Shown in pieces: positions 49,777-57,509 of a stretch of DNA of 64,000 nt. The notes beneath the pieces were generated by a model. It had not been told where the DNA came from, made no database searches, and saw nothing but the letters and a program-made list of their open reading frames with translations. The position numbers and the translations under genes are program-made. This stretch comes from JBGTSJ01 sp041940305. GTDB taxonomy: Bacteria > Planctomycetota > Planctomycetia > Planctomycetales > Planctomycetaceae. The stretch spans positions 1-64,000 of the forward strand of contig JBGTSJ010000007.1 in the NCBI GenBank assembly GCA_041940305.1, read 5' to 3'. Numbering within the stretch: the first letter of the stretch is position 1; the number at the start of each line of letters is the position of its first letter.

Positions 49777-51666
49777 ATGACGACCGCGCTCTGGCAACTG
49801 ACGGAGGTTACTCTCCGGGGACGGGACCGTCCCCGACTGGACGGGATCTCTGTCGAGATTCCGCGCGGCGTCTGCGCCGTGATGGGACACTCCGGCGCCG
49901 GCAAGACGTCGCTGCTCAATCTGCTGGTAGGGTTTGAGCGGGCGGATGCCGGGAGAATCGTCCGCGTGAACGGGAACGGCGGGGGGACGGAGAGAGGGGG
50001 AGATGGAGAGAACGATTCGAAGTCTCCCCCTCTCTCCATCGCCCCGTCTCTCTCGCCTCCCTCACTCGCCGTCTACTGGGTGCCGGCTGATGACGGGCTG
50101 TGGCCGCATCTGACTGTGCGACGGCATCTCGCGGCGGTGACCGAAGATGAAATTCGGATTGCGAACCTGCTGCGCGATTTCGATCTGGGTGAACTCGCCG
50201 CTGCGCGGCCGGCGACGCTGTCCGAAGGAGAGCGGTCGCGGCTCTCGGTCGCGCGGGCGCTGGCGACGGGAGCACGCGTGCTGGTGATGGACGAGCCGCT
50301 GGTGCACGTGGATCCGATGAGGATGGGCAAGTACTGGGACGCGGTACGGCAGCACTGCGGGAAGAGCGGCACCTCGCTGGTGTTTGCGTCGCATCATCCA
50401 GAAACGGTGCTGCGCGAGGCGGAGCGAGTGATCTGTCTCGATCGTGGACGTATCGCCTGGCAGGGGGCCGTCCGCGAACTGTATGAGCAGCCGCCCACGC
50501 CGGAACTGGCGATGTTCCTCGGTCCGGTCAACTGGCTGGAGGCGGGGGAGGCCGCGGAGTGGCTGCAGCAGGCACGCCCGGGCCCGCTGGCGTTACGGCC
50601 GGAGCGGCTGCGGATCGAAGCGGTCGGGGAGAGCCCGATCGTCGTCGAGGAGACGCGGTTCAGCGGGGCGTATGCCGAGGTGGATCTCAGGAACGAGCGG
50701 ACGGGCAGTCGGCGACGGATGGTGCATCGTCCGGTCGCCGGAGCCTTGCGACGCGGGATGCGTGTGGCACTCGGCGCGACGCTGGGGCTGTTGCTGGCCG
50801 TCAGCGCGGGCTGCACCGTGCAGAGCGCCGAAGCGAAGCTGCCGGTGAAGCCGGTGCGGGTCGAGTCGCTGCCGGTGGAGGACGGGTTCCTGCCGGCGCC
50901 GCGGTCGATGGACATCGGACCGGACGGGCAGCTGTACGTGCTGGACGACGCCGGCCGCGTCATCATCTATGCGGCGGACGGATCGCTCGTGCGGACATGG
51001 TGGATGCCGGAGTACTCGGTCGGCCGCCCGGAGGGGATCGAAGTCCTGCAGGACGGGCGGCTGGCGATCGCCGATACCCATTACCACCGCGTGCTCATCT
51101 GCGACCAGGAGGGGACAGTACTGCAGATGTGGGGTGAAGAGGGGGAGGAGCCGGGGCAGTTCATCTTCCCGTGCGACGTGGCACAGGACCCTGAGGGGAA
51201 CCTGTACGTCTCCGAGTACGGCGGAAACGACCGCGTGCAAAAGTTCACGATCGAGGGGGAGTTCCTGCTGGAGTTCGGCGAACCCGGGACCGGGCCGGGG
51301 CAGTTCCAGCGGGCCAGCGGACTCGACTGGCATGACGGCACGGTCTACGTCGCGGACGCGATCAATAACCGCGTGCAGGCGTTCTCGGCTGAGGGGAAGC
51401 GGCAGCCGTGGGGCGGGGAGCAGCCGCCGGAACTCGATTATCCGTATGATCTGCGGATCCTTCCCAATGAGAGGATGCTGGTCGTCGAATACAAGTCGGG
51501 ACGGGTGACACTGCTGACGCTGGATGGCACAGTGCTGGGCCGCTACGGCAGTACGGGCCGCGGCGAGGGAGAATTCTGGACGCCGTGGGGGCTGGCCGCG
51601 ACCGAGGAGGGACGGCTGGTTGTCGCGGATACGGGGAATCGCAGGATCGTGGAGCTCGCCCTGTGA
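49777..51666 (+). CDS. ABC importer ATPase fused to an NHL-repeat propeller through a lipoprotein-like helix
   Basis: 629 aa. Residues 1-325 are an ABC ATPase: Walker A GHSGAGKT (37-44), signature LSEGERSRLSVARAL, Walker B VLVMDEPL, H-loop FASHH, and a TOBE-like tail. The Q-loop position reads VPADDGLWPHLTV, lacking the usual Gln. Residues 67-98 come from an in-frame palindromic insert. At 328-346, MRVALGATLGLLLAVSAGC is a perfect lipoprotein signal with lipobox, followed by NHL repeats to the end (ADTHYHRVLICD, EYGGNDRVQKFT, ADTGNRRIVEL). No stop separates them, although an internal ATG at 50758 could start the propeller alone. The end overlaps the next gene by 4 bp. Confidence 0.82.
   Translation: MTTALWQLTEVTLRGRDRPRLDGISVEIPRGVCAVMGHSGAGKTSLLNLLVGFERADAGRIVRVNGNGGGTERGGDGENDSKSPPLSIAPSLSPPSLAVYWVPADDGLWPHLTVRRHLAAVTEDEIRIANLLRDFDLGELAAARPATLSEGERSRLSVARALATGARVLVMDEPLVHVDPMRMGKYWDAVRQHCGKSGTSLVFASHHPETVLREAERVICLDRGRIAWQGAVRELYEQPPTPELAMFLGPVNWLEAGEAAEWLQQARPGPLALRPERLRIEAVGESPIVVEETRFSGAYAEVDLRNERTGSRRRMVHRPVAGALRRGMRVALGATLGLLLAVSAGCTVQSAEAKLPVKPVRVESLPVEDGFLPAPRSMDIGPDGQLYVLDDAGRVIIYAADGSLVRTWWMPEYSVGRPEGIEVLQDGRLAIADTHYHRVLICDQEGTVLQMWGEEGEEPGQFIFPCDVAQDPEGNLYVSEYGGNDRVQKFTIEGEFLLEFGEPGTGPGQFQRASGLDWHDGTVYVADAINNRVQAFSAEGKRQPWGGEQPPELDYPYDLRILPNERMLVVEYKSGRVTLLTLDGTVLGRYGSTGRGEGEFWTPWGLAATEEGRLVVADTGNRRIVELAL
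49989..50047. repeat. Purine/pyrimidine palindrome inserted in frame in the ATPase gene
   Basis: GGAGAGAGGGGGAGA at 49989-50003 and its exact complement TCTCCCCCTCTCTCC at 50033-50047, a perfect 15-bp stem. It encodes a Gly/Ser/Pro-rich insert between Walker A and the Q-loop. Confidence 0.9.
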
Positions 51667-54600
51667 AGATCAAACGCACGCTCAAGAGCTTCGTTCCCTC
51701 ACCGCGCATGAAGCTGCGCTGGACCGATGCACTGCCGCTGGCGATCTTTCTGGCGGTCTACGCGGTGGTGATCCTGCTGGTGGACGCGTCGAAACTGCTG
51801 CCGGAGGGATTCACCGCCCGGCTGCCGGCGGGCGTCGTGAACGCGTTGCGGACATGTGAAGTCGTGTTGTTCACGCGGCCGGTGGCGTTCTGGCTGATGG
51901 CTGTGACGGTGTGGATGTGGTGGATGTCGCTGAACGGCTACAGCGGCCTCAACCGGTCGCGGGCGCTCACCGCGCTGCTGGTACGGCTCACGCTGGTGGG
52001 GGTGTTCGTCGCGCTCATCGCCGAGCCCCGGGCCGTGCGGACCAACGACGAGCTGTCGGTCGTGTATGCCCTCGATATCTCGGACTCGGTGGGGGACGCC
52101 ACCAACAAGGCGGCGGACTTTATTGCGAACTCGGTTTCGCAAAAGCCTCCGGAGGACGAGGCGGGCCTGATCACCTTCGGCAGCAACGCGGCGGTCGAAC
52201 TGCCGCCGCAGCAGAGCTTCCCGCTGGAGGGGGGACGGCTGGTCCTCAACTCGCGGATCAACCGGGACGCCACGAACATCGAGCAGGCGCTGTCGCTGGC
52301 GTCGGCAATGATCCCCGAAGAACTGCGGGGCAGGATCGTGCTGATCAGCGACGGCAGCGAAACCGCCGGAAACCTGCGGCAGGTGCTCGATGAACTCCGC
52401 TCGCGCGAGATCACGGTCGACGTCCTGCCGATCAGCTACAGCTACGACGAAGAGGTGTGGGTCGAGCGGCTGGAGCTGCCCCAGTTCGTGAAGATCGGCG
52501 AGGCGTACGAGGCGTCGGTCGTCGTCTCGGCCCTGCAGGAAGGGAGCGGGCAGCTGATTCTCGAGGAAAACGGCCAGGAGATCGCGGAACTCGAGATCGA
52601 CTTCCAGTCGGGCAAGAACCGGTACGACATTCCGCTGTCGATCCGCGCTCCCGGCTACTACGAGTACAAGGCCATCATCAAGCCGGCCGACGCGCAGGAT
52701 CATCTCGCGGAGAACAACGAAGCGGTCAGCTACATCTATGTCGAGGGGGAGGGGAAAGCGCTGCTGGTGACGGATCCGCTGGGCGAGCAGCGGGACTGGC
52801 AGTCGCTGCAGCAGGCAATCGTGGAAGGGGAGCGGGCCGTCGAGGTGATGGACGCCTACGACTTCCCCCGCGATCCGCTGTCGCTGATGCCCTATGACTG
52901 CGTGATCTTCGTCAATGCGCCGCATGATGCGTTCGACAGCGTGCAGCTGCAGGCGCTGCACGACGCCGTCTACAACCAGGGGCTCGGCTTTCTGATGGTG
53001 GGGGGCGAGAACAGCTTCGGTCCCGGCGGCTATCACCGCACGGTGGTCGAGGACGTGCTGCCGGTGTCGATGGACATCACCAAGAAGAAAATTCTGCCGA
53101 AGGGAGCGCTGGCCATCATCCTGCACACCTGCGAGTTCCCGGAGGGGAACACATGGGGGAAGCGGATCACCAAGCAGGCGATCAAGGTGCTGGGGGAGCA
53201 GGACGAGGTGGGCGTGCTGGCGTACGGGGCGGGGGGCGAAGACTGGCTGTTCGAGCTGACGCCGGCCGGCGAGTACGAGAAGCTGGTGCCGGCCATCAAC
53301 AACGCCGTGATCGGCGACATGCCGGCCTTCGGCCCCACCATGACCAACGGGCTGGATGCGCTGGTGAAAAGCGACGCGGCGACGCGGCACATGATCATCA
53401 TCTCCGACGGCGATCCCCAGCCTCCCGACCCGCCGCTGGTACAGCGGTTCATCCAGGAGCAGGTGAGCGTTTCGATGGTGGCGATCTTTCCGCACGGAGG
53501 AGCCGAAGTCTCCAAGATGCGGGCGATCGCCAGCGTGACCGGCGGGCGGTACTACTTCCCGGCCGATCCGAACGAGTTGCCCAGCATCTTCATCAAGGAG
53601 GCGAAGACCCTCAAACGGAGCATGATCCAGAACGAGGAGATCTTCCCGCAGTCGGGGTTCCCGTCGCAGGTGCTCGACGGCATCGACGCGGTCCCCTCGC
53701 TGCAGGGGTACGTGCTGACGTCGCTAAAGGAGACGGGGCCGGTCGAGGACATTCTCTACACCATCCCGAAGGACGCGACCGAGGGTGAGACCGACCCCGT
53801 GCTGGCCGTGTGGCGCTACGGACTGGGAGTCACCGGCGCATTCACCAGCGATCTCTCACCGAACTGGGGAGCGAACTGGGTCGGCTGGGAGGAGTACCAG
53901 GCGTTCGTCAAGCAGCTGCTGATCCGCGTCTCGCGCGTGCGGAAGGAGGGGCATCTCAAGCTGTGGAGCTATACCTCCGGCAGCGAGGGGATCGTGATGA
54001 TCGAGGATTTCCATCCCGAGGAGATGTTCCTCGACGTGGTGGCGCAGGTGGGAGGACCGGGCGAACAGACGGAGACGGTGACGCTCAAACAGGTAGGCCC
54101 GCGGCGCTATCAGGCGTCTTTCCCGCTGTGGGGGAAAGGGCGCTACCAGGTGATGGTGCTCGGCAAGAAGGGGGAACGCGAGGACCGCGCGAACGGCGGG
54201 TTCATCGTGTCGTACTCGCCGGAGTACATCAACTTCCGGTCGAACTGGTCGGTGCTCGAGCAGATCATGCAGGAGACCGGGGGCACCCGGCTCGAGCCGA
54301 CGGCGACGTCGGAGGAGATCTACAACCGCCGGGTCCCCAAGCAGAGTTCGCAGCCGATCTTCGACTGGTTCCTCGTCGCCCTCGCCTGTCTGCTGCCGCT
54401 GGACGTGGCCGTGCGGCGCGTGCAACTCGACTGGCACACGTTCAAGAGCATGCTGGGCTTCGACCGGCGCGGCGAATCGACGCAGACGATGGGTGCCCTG
54501 CTGGCCCGCAAGAAGGACGTGAGTTCCCAGTTGCAGCGGCGGGAAGAGCGGCCGCTGCAAACACTCGCGGCCAGCACGGCGTACCTCAGAGAACAGCAGG

Positions 54601-54752
54601 CCCGGCGCACCGCGGCCATCAAGCCCAAGTCGGGCGACGCGGCCGATGGCGGGCAGCGCTCCCCGACGTCCACCACACCGGGGAATACGACCACCAGCCG
54701 GCTGCTGGATATGAAGCGACGACGCCAGCAGGAGGGGGAGAAGGAGGAGTGA
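51663..54752 (+). CDS. Membrane protein with VWA and glutamine-amidotransferase-like domains
   Basis: 1029 aa. Two to three N-terminal membrane helices (LPLAIFLAVYAVVILLV, FWLMAVTVWMWWMSL, LLVRLTLVGVFVALIAE) precede a VWA domain with the MIDAS motif LDISDSVGD, then a beta-rich region, a GATase-like segment (YDCVIFVNAPHDAF, GLGFLMVGGENSFGPGGY) and a second VWA-like part (MTNGLDALVKSD, MIIISDGDPQPPDP), with a last hydrophobic helix near QPIFDWFLVALACLLPLDV. Begins at a GTG overlapping the upstream stop. Such proteins accompany MoxR ATPases and DUF58 proteins, which follow at 54992 and 56063. Role possibly in cell-envelope assembly; not known. Confidence 0.85.
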   Translation: MKIKRTLKSFVPSPRMKLRWTDALPLAIFLAVYAVVILLVDASKLLPEGFTARLPAGVVNALRTCEVVLFTRPVAFWLMAVTVWMWWMSLNGYSGLNRSRALTALLVRLTLVGVFVALIAEPRAVRTNDELSVVYALDISDSVGDATNKAADFIANSVSQKPPEDEAGLITFGSNAAVELPPQQSFPLEGGRLVLNSRINRDATNIEQALSLASAMIPEELRGRIVLISDGSETAGNLRQVLDELRSREITVDVLPISYSYDEEVWVERLELPQFVKIGEAYEASVVVSALQEGSGQLILEENGQEIAELEIDFQSGKNRYDIPLSIRAPGYYEYKAIIKPADAQDHLAENNEAVSYIYVEGEGKALLVTDPLGEQRDWQSLQQAIVEGERAVEVMDAYDFPRDPLSLMPYDCVIFVNAPHDAFDSVQLQALHDAVYNQGLGFLMVGGENSFGPGGYHRTVVEDVLPVSMDITKKKILPKGALAIILHTCEFPEGNTWGKRITKQAIKVLGEQDEVGVLAYGAGGEDWLFELTPAGEYEKLVPAINNAVIGDMPAFGPTMTNGLDALVKSDAATRHMIIISDGDPQPPDPPLVQRFIQEQVSVSMVAIFPHGGAEVSKMRAIASVTGGRYYFPADPNELPSIFIKEAKTLKRSMIQNEEIFPQSGFPSQVLDGIDAVPSLQGYVLTSLKETGPVEDILYTIPKDATEGETDPVLAVWRYGLGVTGAFTSDLSPNWGANWVGWEEYQAFVKQLLIRVSRVRKEGHLKLWSYTSGSEGIVMIEDFHPEEMFLDVVAQVGGPGEQTETVTLKQVGPRRYQASFPLWGKGRYQVMVLGKKGEREDRANGGFIVSYSPEYINFRSNWSVLEQIMQETGGTRLEPTATSEEIYNRRVPKQSSQPIFDWFLVALACLLPLDVAVRRVQLDWHTFKSMLGFDRRGESTQTMGALLARKKDVSSQLQRREERPLQTLAASTAYLREQQARRTAAIKPKSGDAADGGQRSPTSTTPGNTTTSRLLDMKRRRQQEGEKEE

Positions 54753-54763
54753 GGTCGGAGGGC

Positions 54764-54896
54764 AGAGGTCAGAGGTCAGAGGTCAGAGGTCAGAGGTCAG
54801 AGGTCAGAGGTCAGAGGTCAGAGGTCAGAGGTCAGAGAGCAGAGAGCAGAGAGCAGAGAGCAGAGAGCAGAGAGCAGAGAGCAGAGAGCAGAGAGC
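54764..54896. repeat. Tandem heptamer arrays: 10 x AGAGGTC then 9 x AGAGAGC
   Basis: Ten exact copies of AGAGGTC (54764-54833) followed without gap by nine exact copies of AGAGAGC (54834-54896), in the spacer between the VWA gene and moxR. A short array of the same heptamer on the other strand is at 38678-38698. The rest of the 239-bp spacer has a CGTGAATGCCGGGCC repeat at 54917-54935 and nothing else. Confidence 0.97.
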
Positions 54897-54991
54897 AGAA
54901 CGCCGCTAACGCGGCGTGAATGCCGGGCCTAATACAGGAACGCAATTCGCAACACGCGTACCACCGATAACCGATTAGCCAATTACCCACC

Positions 54992-56005
54992 ATGCCCAAT
55001 AACTCCGCTGATCTTGACGCGCTCCAGCATGAAGCTGAGGACTTTCGTAAGACTTTTGCCGCCTGCCGGGCGGAGGTTGGCAAGTTGATTGTCGGCCAGG
55101 AGCGGGTTGTCGAATGCTCGCTGACGGCCATCTTTGCCGGCGGCAACGTGCTGCTGGAAGGTGTGCCGGGGCTCGGCAAGACGGAGCTGGTGAAGGCGAT
55201 GGGGCAGGTGCTGGACCTGGACTTCCGGCGGATCCAGTTCACGCCCGACCTCATGCCGGCCGACATCATCGGCACGAACATCATGCAGACGGATGAGCAT
55301 GGCCGGTATCAGTTCGAGTTCCGGCAGGGGCCGATCTTCACCCAGCTGCTGCTGGCGGACGAGATCAACCGGGCGACGCCGAAGACACAGTCGGCGCTGC
55401 TGGAGACCATGCAGGAGGGAACGGTCACCACGGCCGGCCAGCACTTCAAGCTCAAGCAGCCGTTCTTCGTGATGGCGACGCAGAACCCGATCGAGCAGGA
55501 AGGGACGTACCCGCTTCCGGAGGCACAGCTGGACCGGTTCCTGTTCAAGGTGGATGTCCCGTTCGTTTCGCGGCAGGAGATGAACGAGATCGTCAGCCGG
55601 ACGATCCTGCGGAAGTCGGTGCAGCTGGAGAAGCTGCTCGACTCCGAGCGGATCCTGCATCTGCGCAGCGTCCTGCAGAAAGTGGTCGTGGCGGACCCGA
55701 TCCGCGATTTCGCCTGTCGTCTCGTGCTGGCGACGCATCCCAACACCGATTTCTCGACCGAATCGGTGAAGCGGTTCATCCGCTGGGGAGCCAGTCCGCG
55801 GGCGGCGCAGTCGCTGATCAAGGCGGCGCGGGTGCGGGCGCTCAGCCAGGGACGGGCCCACGTCGCGTTCGACGACATCCGTCACTTCGCCGACGAAGTC
55901 CTGCGGCACCGCACGCTGCTCAACTATGACGGCCAGGCGGAGAACGTGGTGGTGGGGGATCTCATCCGGGAATGCGTGACGGCACTGCCGGAACAGGCGG
56001 CGTAA
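54992..56005 (+). CDS. MoxR-family AAA+ ATPase
   Basis: Chaperone-like AAA+ ATPase that works with VWA/DUF58 proteins to activate or assemble protein complexes. Walker A is GVPGLGKTELVKAM, Walker B LLLADEINRATPKTQSALLETMQE, sensor 1 FFVMATQNPIEQEGTYPLPEAQLDRF, and sensor 2 region RWGASPRAAQSLIKAARVRAL. The C-terminal part contains the helical lid. 337 aa, normal length. The DUF58 gene follows after 57 bp on the same strand. Family is certain; client unknown. Confidence 0.96.
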   Translation: MPNNSADLDALQHEAEDFRKTFAACRAEVGKLIVGQERVVECSLTAIFAGGNVLLEGVPGLGKTELVKAMGQVLDLDFRRIQFTPDLMPADIIGTNIMQTDEHGRYQFEFRQGPIFTQLLLADEINRATPKTQSALLETMQEGTVTTAGQHFKLKQPFFVMATQNPIEQEGTYPLPEAQLDRFLFKVDVPFVSRQEMNEIVSRTILRKSVQLEKLLDSERILHLRSVLQKVVVADPIRDFACRLVLATHPNTDFSTESVKRFIRWGASPRAAQSLIKAARVRALSQGRAHVAFDDIRHFADEVLRHRTLLNYDGQAENVVVGDLIRECVTALPEQAA

Positions 56006-56062
56006 TCAATTCGCCAACTACCGCACGATTTCAAGACTCGATCTCACCGGCACGCGACATTC

Positions 56063-56956
56063 ATGTCGACGACTCAATTCACATCGCTGTTGCCGAACGA
56101 CGTACTGGCCCGTGTCGAGCGGATGCGGCTGAATCCGGTGCGGCGGCAGACGAACCGGATGCGGGGGGAGCATCTGTCGTCGAAGGGGGGGACCAGCATC
56201 GAGTTCGCGGACTACCGCGATTACGTCCCCGGCGACGACATCCGGTATGTGGACTGGAACATCTTCTCGCGTCTCAATCACCCCTATCTCAAGCTGTTCG
56301 CGCATGAGGAGGAGATGCACGTGGTGCTGATCCTCGATGCCTCCGCGTCGATGCAGTACGAGGGGAAGTTCGAATTGGCGCGGCAGGTGGCGGCGGCGCT
56401 GGGGGTGATGGGGCTGATGAACGTGGAGCGGGTGAGCGTGTACTCGTGCGCCTCGCTCAATAAGGAACCGGTGATCCTGCCGCCGGTCACCGGCCGCGCG
56501 AGCCTGCAGCGGTTCCTCAAGTTCCTGGAGAAGCTGGACGGGGGCGGCGAGTTTCCGGTGGAGAAGGCGATCGAGGAGATCCTCAAGCGGCATCGCGGGA
56601 AGGGAGTGGCCGTGGTGCTGTCGGACTTCCTGACGTTCGGCGACATGACGCGGCCGTTCAACATGCTCTTTAACGGCGGCCTGGAGATTTACGGGCTGCA
56701 GATCATGGGGCCGACCGAACTCGATCCCGAATTGACGGGAGACCTGCGATTCATCGATTCCGAAACGCAGCAGACGCTGGATGTCTCGTCGGTGGGCGAA
56801 CTGATCGGCATCTATCACGAGCACCGGATCGCGCTGGAGACGCACCTCTCGGCCGAGTGCCGCAAGCGGAGCGGGCGGTTCGTGTCGGTGTCGTCGAGCG
56901 AGCCGATCAAGACCGTGCTGTTTGACACACTGCTGCGACGCGGGTGGGTGCGGTAG
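56063..56956 (+). CDS. DUF58 domain protein (VWA-like)
   Basis: 297-residue protein usually encoded next to MoxR. The DUF58 signature is clear: LSSKGGTSIEFADYRDYVPG followed by DDIRYVDWNIFSRLNHPYLKLF, then a VWA-like fold with LILDASASMQYEGKFELARQ (MIDAS DASAS) and VAVVLSDFLTFGDMTRPF. No membrane helix, so it is peripheral or cytoplasmic. Starts at an ATG at 56063. Part of the MoxR cluster. Confidence 0.95.
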   Translation: MSTTQFTSLLPNDVLARVERMRLNPVRRQTNRMRGEHLSSKGGTSIEFADYRDYVPGDDIRYVDWNIFSRLNHPYLKLFAHEEEMHVVLILDASASMQYEGKFELARQVAAALGVMGLMNVERVSVYSCASLNKEPVILPPVTGRASLQRFLKFLEKLDGGGEFPVEKAIEEILKRHRGKGVAVVLSDFLTFGDMTRPFNMLFNGGLEIYGLQIMGPTELDPELTGDLRFIDSETQQTLDVSSVGELIGIYHEHRIALETHLSAECRKRSGRFVSVSSSEPIKTVLFDTLLRRGWVR

Positions 56957-56964
56957 GGGATAAC

Positions 56965-57010
56965 GGGACGCAGTTGAACGCAGATGAATGGGGATTTCCG
57001 CAGATCAGGA
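56965..57010. repeat. Left inverted repeat of GxxExxY unit 2
   Basis: GGGACGCAGTTGAACGCAGA, continuing to CCGCAGATCAGGA. Aligned with the reverse complement of 57444-57489, about 39 of 46 positions match. Family A by its ACGCAGAT units. It ends 16 bases before the ATG. Confidence 0.85.
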
Positions 57011-57026
57011 AAGGAAGAGTGGGGCA

Positions 57027-57449
57027 ATGGTGGGCGAGACCGATGATCTGCACTCGGAAGTGACCGGTGAAGTTATTGGCGCGTTCTACCATGTCTACAA
57101 TGCACTCGGTGAATCGGTATATCAGAATGCACTTATGTTGACGTTGCGCAAGCGAGGGTGTCTGGTGGAGGTGCGACAGGCTGTCGATGCGCGGTTTGAA
57201 GGCGTCATTGTTGGAGAATACTTCGCAGACCTGATCGTGAACGGGGTGGTGATCGTCGAGCTGAAGTCAGCGGAGACGTTGTGCGACGCTCATGAGGCGC
57301 AACTCGTGAACTATTTGCGTGCCACCGATATTGAGGTCGGGCTGCTACTGAACTTTGGACCCAAACCGCAGGTCAAACGCAAAGTTTTCACGAACGCACG
57401 AAAGCGCCGTGATTTGGCACCCTCGCCATCAGACTTGCTGCCCTCCTGA
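57027..57449 (+). CDS. GxxExxY protein, PD-(D/E)XK nuclease fold (copy 2)
   Basis: Homologue of the protein at 10074, also 140 aa: GEVIGAFYHVYNALGESVYQ, YFADLIVNGVVIVELKSAET (D...ELK), HEAQLVNYLRATDIEVGLLLNFG and KVFTNARKRRDL. The ATG at 57027 follows an AGGAAAGGAAG ribosome binding site. Compared with copy 1, four residues (FGFL) just before the motif glutamate are missing, equal to a 12-base in-frame deletion, so the G of GxxExxY is displaced. The stop TGA lies within the right inverted repeat. The gene is inserted between the DUF58 and BatA-like genes, which are adjacent in most MoxR clusters. Confidence 0.88.
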   Translation: MVGETDDLHSEVTGEVIGAFYHVYNALGESVYQNALMLTLRKRGCLVEVRQAVDARFEGVIVGEYFADLIVNGVVIVELKSAETLCDAHEAQLVNYLRATDIEVGLLLNFGPKPQVKRKVFTNARKRRDLAPSPSDLLPS

Positions 57450-57489
57450 TCTGCGACAATCCAGTTGATCTGCGTCCATCTGCGTTCCC
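57444..57489. repeat. Right inverted repeat of GxxExxY unit 2
   Basis: TCCTGATCTGCGACAATCCA, continuing to GCGTCCATCTGCGTTCCC. It contains the stop codon of the gene at 57447-57449. Confidence 0.85.
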
Positions 57490-57509
57490 TCTTCCGATCG
57501 ACGATCATC

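Noticed and set aside
54764..54896. CRISPR array
   Set aside because: Units are 7 bp, contiguous and without spacers; no cas gene is in the window.
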